Of a stretch of 23,113 nt of DNA, positions 17,297 to 23,113 are shown piece after piece (within the stretch, counting starts at the first letter, position 1; each line of letters opens with the position of its first letter). The notes under the pieces were generated by a model, which ran no database searches, had not been told where the DNA came from, and worked only from the letters and a program-made list of their open reading frames with translations. The DNA is taken from positions 1 to 23,113 of the forward strand of contig JAGFNK010000746.1 of NCBI GenBank assembly GCA_025769875.1, given 5' to 3'. The translations under genes were made by a program, and so were the position numbers. This stretch comes from Russula earlei. Lineage: Eukaryota > Basidiomycota > Agaricomycetes > Russulales > Russulaceae.

Positions 17297-18619
17297 ATGC
17301 CCAATCAACGACTGGTAAAGAAGCGACGCCAACGACTTGTGGTCCTCTTGCATATGTCGACTCTTGTCTTGCTTTGCTGTGAAGCATATATACAACTCCT
17401 CCAAGCCATCTGTCCTCATCGTATTCCATATCACACATCAGCATTAACTGGGGCTGCGTGGGTTCATGAACTACTCACTGGCCATCCAGAGCGCATTCAG
17501 AGCGAGCTTGGAGTACATAAACATGTCTTTGACACCCTCCGGCAGACCATCCGAAACCTCGGTGTTGCCTCATCACGACATGTCCTAATTGAAGAACAAA
17601 TCGCCATCTTCCTCTATACTGCTGTTACAGGGCTGTCATCAACTCATGTCGGAGAGCATTTCCAGTGGTCACCCCACTCCATTTCAAAGTATGTATCACT
17701 TGGGTTTCTTCACACTTGTTCTGACAGGCAGTTAGGTATTTTAAAAAAATTCTTGGAGTTCTCTCAAGCCCCCCCTTCTATACCACATTTGTGCAGCTCC
17801 CTGAAACCAATTTGCCCCCTCACCCCTTTATCCGAAGTAACCCCAAGCTCTATCCATATCTCAAGGATGCCCTAGGCGCTGTCGATGGCACACATATCAA
17901 GTGTTCTGCCACTGCTGACGAGCGTGACATGGCGAGGAACCGCAAAGGAGTAATCACACAGACCTGCCTTGTGGCATGTTCTTTTGACCTCCGCTTCACC
18001 TATCTCCTGACTGGTTGGGAGGGTTCCACTGCTGATGCGACACTCTTCCTTGACACACGACTTTCTGATTTTTTTATCCCAAGCAGAAAGTATTATCTTG
18101 GTGATGGAGGCTTTGCCTCATCAGATGTACTTCTCACCCCTTATTGAGGCATGCAGTACCATCTCGCCGAATGGGGTCATGCAAACACAAGGTAATGTTT
18201 CTCATCTCCTGAGTTTTCTCACTGACATTTGTCCCAGGCCACGCATGCATGAGGAGTTGTTCAATCTGTGTCATGCTCAAGCTCGCAATGTTGTAGAATG
18301 CATCTTTGGAATCCTCAAGCAATGGTTCCAATTACTCGATCGTCCCCTTAACTATAACATGTCAATTCAGGCGCGCATCCCAGCTGCGCTTGCAGCACTG
18401 CACAATTTTATTTGTGAGTATGATCCTAGGGAGATTTCCGCCTTTGATGATGTGGCTGAGCTCCACATGGGCTCTCAAGATGAGGAGGCTGGTGAACTTG
18501 CTGAAGGCCCAGTGACACAGCGTGAGAGGGAGCGAGCGAATTGCAGGCGAGACAGAATTGCTGGTGACATGTGGGAGCAATATGTGAGAATGAGAATTCG
18601 AAGGGCACATGTTGACTAG
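17297..18619 (+). pseudogene. PIF/Harbinger DDE transposase (DDE_Tnp_4 type), 409 codons, one in-frame TGA
   Basis: The catalytic nuclease of the element. Exons 17297-17688, 17736-18191 and 18238-18619 with 47- and 46-bp introns give a full-length frame. Start at 17297 (MPNQRLVKKRRQRL) is the first in-frame ATG. N-terminal helical part reads CPHRIPYHTSALTGAAW and FLYTAVTGLSSTHVGEHFQW. Catalytic residues: Asp181 (GAVDGTHIKC), Asp254 (YYLGDGGF) and Glu303 (ARNVVECIFGILK); the GWEGSTAD motif lies between the two Asp residues. The only lesion is TGA at codon 268 (18145-18147), directly after LLTPY, where the family has Arg (PYRG); CGA to TGA explains it. It lies between the second Asp and the Glu, so the product would be inactive unless read through. 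Confidence 0.85.
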
Positions 18620-18725
18620 CATAGAATTTCATGTATGTACAAACTATGCCCTCCATATCACCATCTGGCCGACATGATGTAGAAATATTTTTTTTACAAA
18701 TCATGTGTTACCTCATGCGAATATG

Positions 18726-18936
18726 CACACACACGAATATGCAATTACAACAAGTGAATTTGCAAATCTGGTGGGAAAGAGCTCATAATTATAATTAAAG
18801 AAATTATAATTAAAGAAACTCGTATTAGTTAATCAAGTTATTGTTCATCACGCCTGTGACTCCTGTCACCCCTGGAAAATACCGAAATCTGAGTTCAAGT
18901 TCAAGATTCAAGAATTCTCGGTTGGTAAATGGGGCC
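18726..18936 (-). repeat. Right terminal inverted repeat of Harbinger element
   Basis: Inverse of 15555-15766. It ends ...GGTTGGTAAATGGGGCC immediately before the TAA duplication at 18937-18939. Both repeats keep the two AT-rich TTAAAGAAA-type units. Confidence 0.9.
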
Positions 18937-18939
18937 TAA

Positions 18940-19448
18940 ACCTCTTCCGTTATTCTTCTCTTCTGCCACCCTCATCCCCTTGGTTACCGTTTCATCCCAT
19001 GATGCTGATGGTCCCTTATTGTTTCACCTATTATGTTTCACCTATTGTTTGAGTTCCTTTTGCTACTGGCTCACCTTTTATCTATTGTTCCACATATAGT
19101 ACTGTACAGCCTCACTACATACAGTATTTAAGCGCCTGTAAAAGCTGGGGAATGCCCCAAGCTTAGCTTTGTCCCATTTCCTGTCGCATCCCTTGCCCTG
19201 TACTCTCTCTCAAATCACAACTTGCTTGTGCTGGCCTACACTCTGCTTGACCTGAGCACACCTCAAGGAACCCTTGTGTTCCTCTTCCTCCTCTTCCTCC
19301 TCTGCCTCTCTCTCATCGTCCTCCTCTTCTGTGAAACCAGAAGATCAACTCTGTCTGCGGGCTGAGTCATTGTCTGGCTTTGTCTTGAGATGCTAAACCC
19401 TTGATCCGGTCTCTTTGAGCCAGCCCCCATTGAACCCCTTGAACCAAG
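18940..19448. other. No gene; pyrimidine-rich plus strand, possibly a decayed LTR adjoining chromovirus 2
   Basis: No ORF is recognised. On the plus strand there are a short tandem TGTTTCACCTATT (about 19019-19046), a TATA-like AGTATTTAAGC (about 19121-19131), and a CT-rich run CTCTTCCTCCTCTTCCTCC (about 19281-19299). This composition would suit an LTR, and the stretch lies directly after the minus-strand pol end at 19449. Before the Harbinger insertion it was continuous with 15167-15551, whose plus strand contains TGTTATGATTTACCCCCC at about 15520. No matching second LTR is in the window, so this stays tentative. Confidence 0.3.
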
Positions 19449-22400
19449 TCACAGGGACTTGGCCCCACTGAACCTTGAGCTAACGCTCTTATGGCCATGA
19501 TGCTGTAACAGCATCCTTTGCTGGACTTTTATAACCCATATGGCAGCAGGGTTCTTTCTGTGGTATTCCTCTATTAGCCTAGATGCTTTGATGTTCTCTA
19601 CTGGCTCCCAAGAGTCATGGGCTTTGGAGTATCCTTCCCACTGGACTTGATACTCTAATTGTTTCCTCCTTCCAGTTCATCTCGAACCTAAAATTGTCAC
19701 TACTTCATATTCCTCTTCTCCTTCTACCAATTCTGTTTCTGGATTGGTGTAGTTGGCCCCATGCTCCTCGGTTTCCTTGTAAGGTGTCAATAAGGACACA
19801 TGAAACACATTATGGATCCTCCAGTGGCTAGGGAGATCCAATCTGTATGTCACAGGGCTGATCACCTCCATGATTTCAAAGGGCCCATAATGTTTTGGGT
19901 GTAGTTTCACTGTAGGATGTGTCATTTTTAGGTTGGTGCTATCAAGCCATACCCTTTCTCCTTTCTGATGAGGTTGGAAACTACTTCTTTGCTTCCACAT
20001 TAGGGAAGTGATCTTCATTGCTTCTTGTGCCTGTGATCTCACTTCCTGGATTCGGACTTTCCAATTGTCTATTCTTGGTATCTTGCTTCCCTGATTTGGT
20101 TGGTGTGCCTTGGGCATAAAGCCCATCCATAAGAAGAAAGGGGACTGCTTGGTTGTCTGTGAAATGTTAGAATTTATCATGTATTGCACCAGAGGCAGCC
20201 AGTCCACCCAATTGTCTTGTTGGTGGTTGCAAAAGATCCTGAGTGACGTTTCCATCATCTTATTTGTCCTTTCTGATTGTCCATCTGTCTGGGGATGGTA
20301 GGCGGTGCTGATATTCTGTTTGATATGCAGCTGGTCACAAAGTTCCCTAATAAACTTGAAACTTATTAGTTTGTCGCAATTGGATATGATCTTGCTTGGC
20401 ACTCCCACAAAGGGGAATATCCTGTCCTTGTAGAGCTGTGCTAGCTCTTCTGTGTCCATCTCTTCCCTGCAAGGAAGCAGGTTGATGCCTTTAGTGCAAT
20501 CGTGGTCAGTGACAGTCAATATACTGTCATATCCTTTTGACTTTGGCAATTTGACCACAAAGTCCATGCTGACAGTTGAGAAGGGAGTAGCCCCTTCTTC
20601 TGGAGGTATGGGATACAGGGGAGGTCGACTCGGATGAGTGTTTGACTTGTTACTTTGGCAAACTGCACATCCTTCCACATATCAATCGACAAAACACCTC
20701 ATGGTGGGCCATCAGTAGTATTCCATCATTCCCAGTAATGTTTTAGCTTTCCCTGGGTGTCCTGCTGTGGGACTGTCATGATACTGTTCCAGTAACATCC
20801 TGTGGGTCCCTTCATCACCTGTAACCACCAATGCTTCATTCTTCCACCATAAGCTATGTCGCTTCTCCAATTGGTGTCTCTGTACCCAATCGAGTAACTT
20901 TAGTCGGTGTCTTTCTTCTCCTTGTTGGTTCTTTATCTGTTCTTCCAATGCAGTGGTATGCATTACTTGGATAAGAAGGTGGTCAGGTAGCATGACCACT
21001 TCTTCTTTATCCCCTTGTCCATTGTCAAGGTCAGGTCTCCTGGACAGGGTGTCTGCTTTATTCCTTTCCCCTGCCTGGTGTTTCAGCTCCAAGTCAAAGT
21101 CTGCCAAGAAGGTAAGGTATCTTGCCACTCGACCATTTATATGCTGAGGGTGTCGGTAATGCAACAGGTTCGCATGGTCTGTATAGAACACCACCTTGTG
21201 CTTTGCTCCCATGAGCAGATGCCTCCAGTGCTTTAAGGCTTGCACCATGGCTAAGAACTCTTTGTCCCATATGTCATAGTTCTTTTCTGCTTGTTTCAAA
21301 GCTGCAGAGAAGTAACCTATCAGCCTTCTCTTTCCTTGTTCGTCCTTCTGGAATAGCACTGCTCCAATAGCATAGTTGGACACGTCTACTTTCAGTTTGA
21401 AGGGTCGCTCCTCATCAGGATGGAGCAGGACGGGTTCAGAAGATACTATCTGGATAAGTCATTCCAGAGCATCTTTGCATTCTTGGGTCCATTCAAATGG
21501 CACCCCTTTCTTTGTCAAGGCGATAATGGGTTGAGCAATCTGGCTGAACCCTCAAATGAAAACCCTACTGTAGCTGAGGACTCCCATGACTTTGCGCACT
21601 TCATGCACATCCTTGATTTCCCTAGGCCAGTCTGTGATTCCTCGGACCTTGGAGGCCTCAATTTTCATCTTCCCTTCATCTATGTCCCAGCCCAGCATGG
21701 TTAGTTTCCACACCATGAACTGGCACTTCTTGGGTTTCAGGAAGTATGACTTCTTCTGCATCAGCATGAGTAGCTCGCTGATACATTGCTCATGGATTTC
21801 TAGTTGTTCGGGGCTGTCCCCCATGGCAATTCCAAAGTCATCCAGATAGTTGACAGTGTATTCTGCCCATTGGTCCAGCCAGTCACCAAAATCTCTTCTC
21901 ATCAGCCTAGTAAAGAAGGCCGGCACATTCTTGAGCCCAAAATACATGACATTAGGCAGGTATGTTCCATATGGTGTCTTGAAGGCTGCCTTCCAGTGAT
22001 CTCCTTCTGCCAGTCATATACTATTGTATCCCCATCGTATATCGAACTTGGAGAACACCTTCTTCCCTTGAAGTCTTTCCACCTCTTGTTCCAGATGTGG
22101 TAAAGGTTCATTGTCTCGTCTGGTCCACTGATTTAGTCGTTGATAGTCTACAATGATTCTTTTCTCCTTGCTGTCCTTCTTGCCAATAAACAACACTGGA
22201 GATGTGTAGCTGGAAGGACCTGGAGTGATGTATCGCTTTTCCACTTCGTCAACTAGGAATTTCTTGAGGTATTCCCATTCATCTCATATCAGGGGGTACA
22301 CCTTGCAGTTTAGCTCCTTTGGTACGTCAGGTAACAGCTCTATCTGCATATCTGGTTCCCTTGGTGGTGGGAACCTCTGGGACTTCTCTTCTGAGAAGAC

Positions 22401-22476
22401 ATCTGCAAAGCAGTGGAATCGCTTTGGAACATTGGCAAGGGGGTCCTCTCCTTCTTGTAGTTCGACCAACTGTTGG
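19449..22476 (-). pseudogene. pol: pol of chromovirus 2: RT-RNase H-integrase-chromodomain, one frame with seven TGA stops
   Basis: A single minus-strand frame of 1009 codons starting mid-protein at 22475 (QQLVELQEGEDPLANVPKRF). Domains: RT (IIVDYQRLNQWT, FSKFDIRWGYNSI, MYFGLKNVPAFFTRL, intact NYLDDFGIA), RNase H (VDVSNYAIGAVLF, FYTDHANLLHY, HQAGERNKADTLSRR), integrase finger (HDSPTAGH, CAVCQ), integrase core (VSMDFVVKL, HPQTDGQSER), GPY/F (YGPFEIMEVI) and a chromodomain (LEYQVQWEGYSKAHDSWEP) ending at 19449. There are no frameshifts, but TGA occurs at 22284, 22014, 21552, 21459, 20712, 20682 and 19677 (lowest coordinates). The catalytic ISDRD motif reads ISNCD (20373-20387). Protease and gag are missing because an LTR begins at 22477. 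Confidence 0.9.
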
Positions 22477-23113
22477 TGTCATGGTAACTAGCCATGTCAG
22501 TTCACAAGCGTAAAGACAAGTCGATGATAGAGAGGTGTTCGAGAAATGGGCTGGTTCCCATGTATACAGAGTAAGGATCCCTGCAGCAGTCGAAGTGTTT
22601 TATGCTAAACAGGTTATGGCCAATAGACCCTTCCTAGTATGACTCAGTCTGTTGAGAAGCCAGGGTAAGTTTATAATGGGATAGACTAGGGCTGGTTCCA
22701 CTAGCTATATGCATTCAAGTCCGTCGAAGACCTTGAACAATGCAGAGAGAGTAGAGGAAGGTAGGTCTTAAAGGAGGAGAGCTCTTCTCAGGGGAGTGAA
22801 GAGAGACTCTTAGGGAAGGAAGGGAAAGGCAAAGAGTAGATGGTGGATGGTGTGTGAAGAGTTGATGAAATGGAGAGGTGGATGTGGTTTGAGGATTAGG
22901 AGCGAAGTGGGTTGCAGGGAAATATGTTGGACAAGAGTAGGTTGGATTCTACAAGAGACCAAGCTTAGGGCTTTGGTCACAAAGTACTGAGCTTATATAT
23001 ACAGGAGAAGCGCAGCAATAGCTGCACTTTGACTGTGCTACTAGTATAGTAGGAGTCATAATAAGTAGGAGTCATTGGAATGAGGCCACAAATGAGTCAA
23101 AACCAGTAACTGT
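22477..23113 (+). mobile_element. LTR of a further retrotransposon, truncated by window end
   Basis: At 22477 the pol of chromovirus 2 stops abruptly and a sequence starting TGTCATGGTAACTAGCC begins. It shares AAAGACAAGTCGAT with the arm at 11854 and has a TATA box in GAGCTTATATATACAGG (about 22990-23006). It resembles the LTRs of Region 2 in layout and shows no ORF, so it is read as the U3-R part of a plus-strand LTR. Its other end and target duplication are outside the window. Confidence 0.5.

Larger units (their letters stand above)
15552..18939 (+). mobile_element. PIF/Harbinger DNA transposon, complete, with TAA target duplication
   Basis: 15555-18936 (3382 bp) starts GGCCCCATTTACCAACC and ends with its inverse, flanked by TAA (15552-15554 and 18937-18939), the 3-bp TWA duplication expected of PIF/Harbinger. 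It encodes both proteins of the superfamily on the plus strand: a Myb/SANT-like DNA-binding protein and a DDE_Tnp_4-type transposase. One ORF is intact and the other has a single nonsense codon, so it is a fairly young copy. Confidence 0.93.

Noticed and set aside
19449..22476. TGA read as an amino acid (stop-codon recoding) in chromovirus 2
   Set aside because: Other genes here use TGA as a stop (gag end at 3663-3665), and loss of the integrase catalytic Asp shows the copy is decayed. CpG decay is the simpler explanation.
1..23113. CRISPR arrays, tRNA or rRNA genes, toxin or defence systems
   Set aside because: None seen; the only regular repeats are LTRs, TIRs and subterminal motifs of eukaryotic transposons.

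Overview
This window looks like a transposon-packed stretch of a filamentous basidiomycete genome, probably an Agaricomycete (mushroom-forming fungus). The reasons are short spliceosomal introns (39-58 bp, GT-AG), a hAT transposase and a PIF/Harbinger pair of the type common in mushroom genomes, and Ty3/gypsy chromoviruses. I see no host housekeeping gene, RNA gene, CRISPR array or bacterial-style operon. Almost everything is a mobile element, mostly broken and nested.

Region 1 (1 to about 11435): a minus-strand hAT transposase gene starts near 10745 and runs off the left edge. Its sixth exon is split by an 8.2-kb plus-strand Ty3/gypsy chromovirus (1423-9625, TSD GAATT). That element has nearly identical LTRs, a Tf1-like self-priming signature, gag, protease, RT, RNase H, integrase, a chromodomain and an extra ORF after pol that encodes two CCHC zinc knuckles. 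Its chromodomain is split by an 829-bp solo LTR of another family (6816-7644, TSD ATTCT), so insertion is three levels deep. Repeated CCCGTAC/ACGGGTA motifs at 11259-11435 probably mark the hAT element's end.

Region 2 (11854-15161): two ~966-bp LTR-plus-leader copies lie in inverted orientation around one intact 455-codon zinc-knuckle (Gag-like) ORF on the minus strand, with a possible CACAC TSD. An unrecognised 118-codon minus ORF flanks it at 15161-15517.

Region 3 (15555-18936): a complete PIF/Harbinger element with ~212-bp TIRs and TAA TSD. It carries an intact 5-exon Myb/SANT-like gene and a 3-exon DDE transposase gene with one in-frame TGA.

Region 4 (18937-23113): the pol of a second chromovirus, minus strand, 22476-19449. 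It keeps one frame for 1009 codons but has seven internal TGA stops. Its upstream end is cut by a further plus-strand LTR starting at 22477.

A common thread is decay by C-to-T change at CpG. Nearly all nonsense codons in these unrelated elements are TGA where Arg (CGA) is expected, and catalytic residues of one integrase and perhaps one RT look lost the same way. This suggests methylation-linked decay of transposons rather than a functioning multi-gene system.
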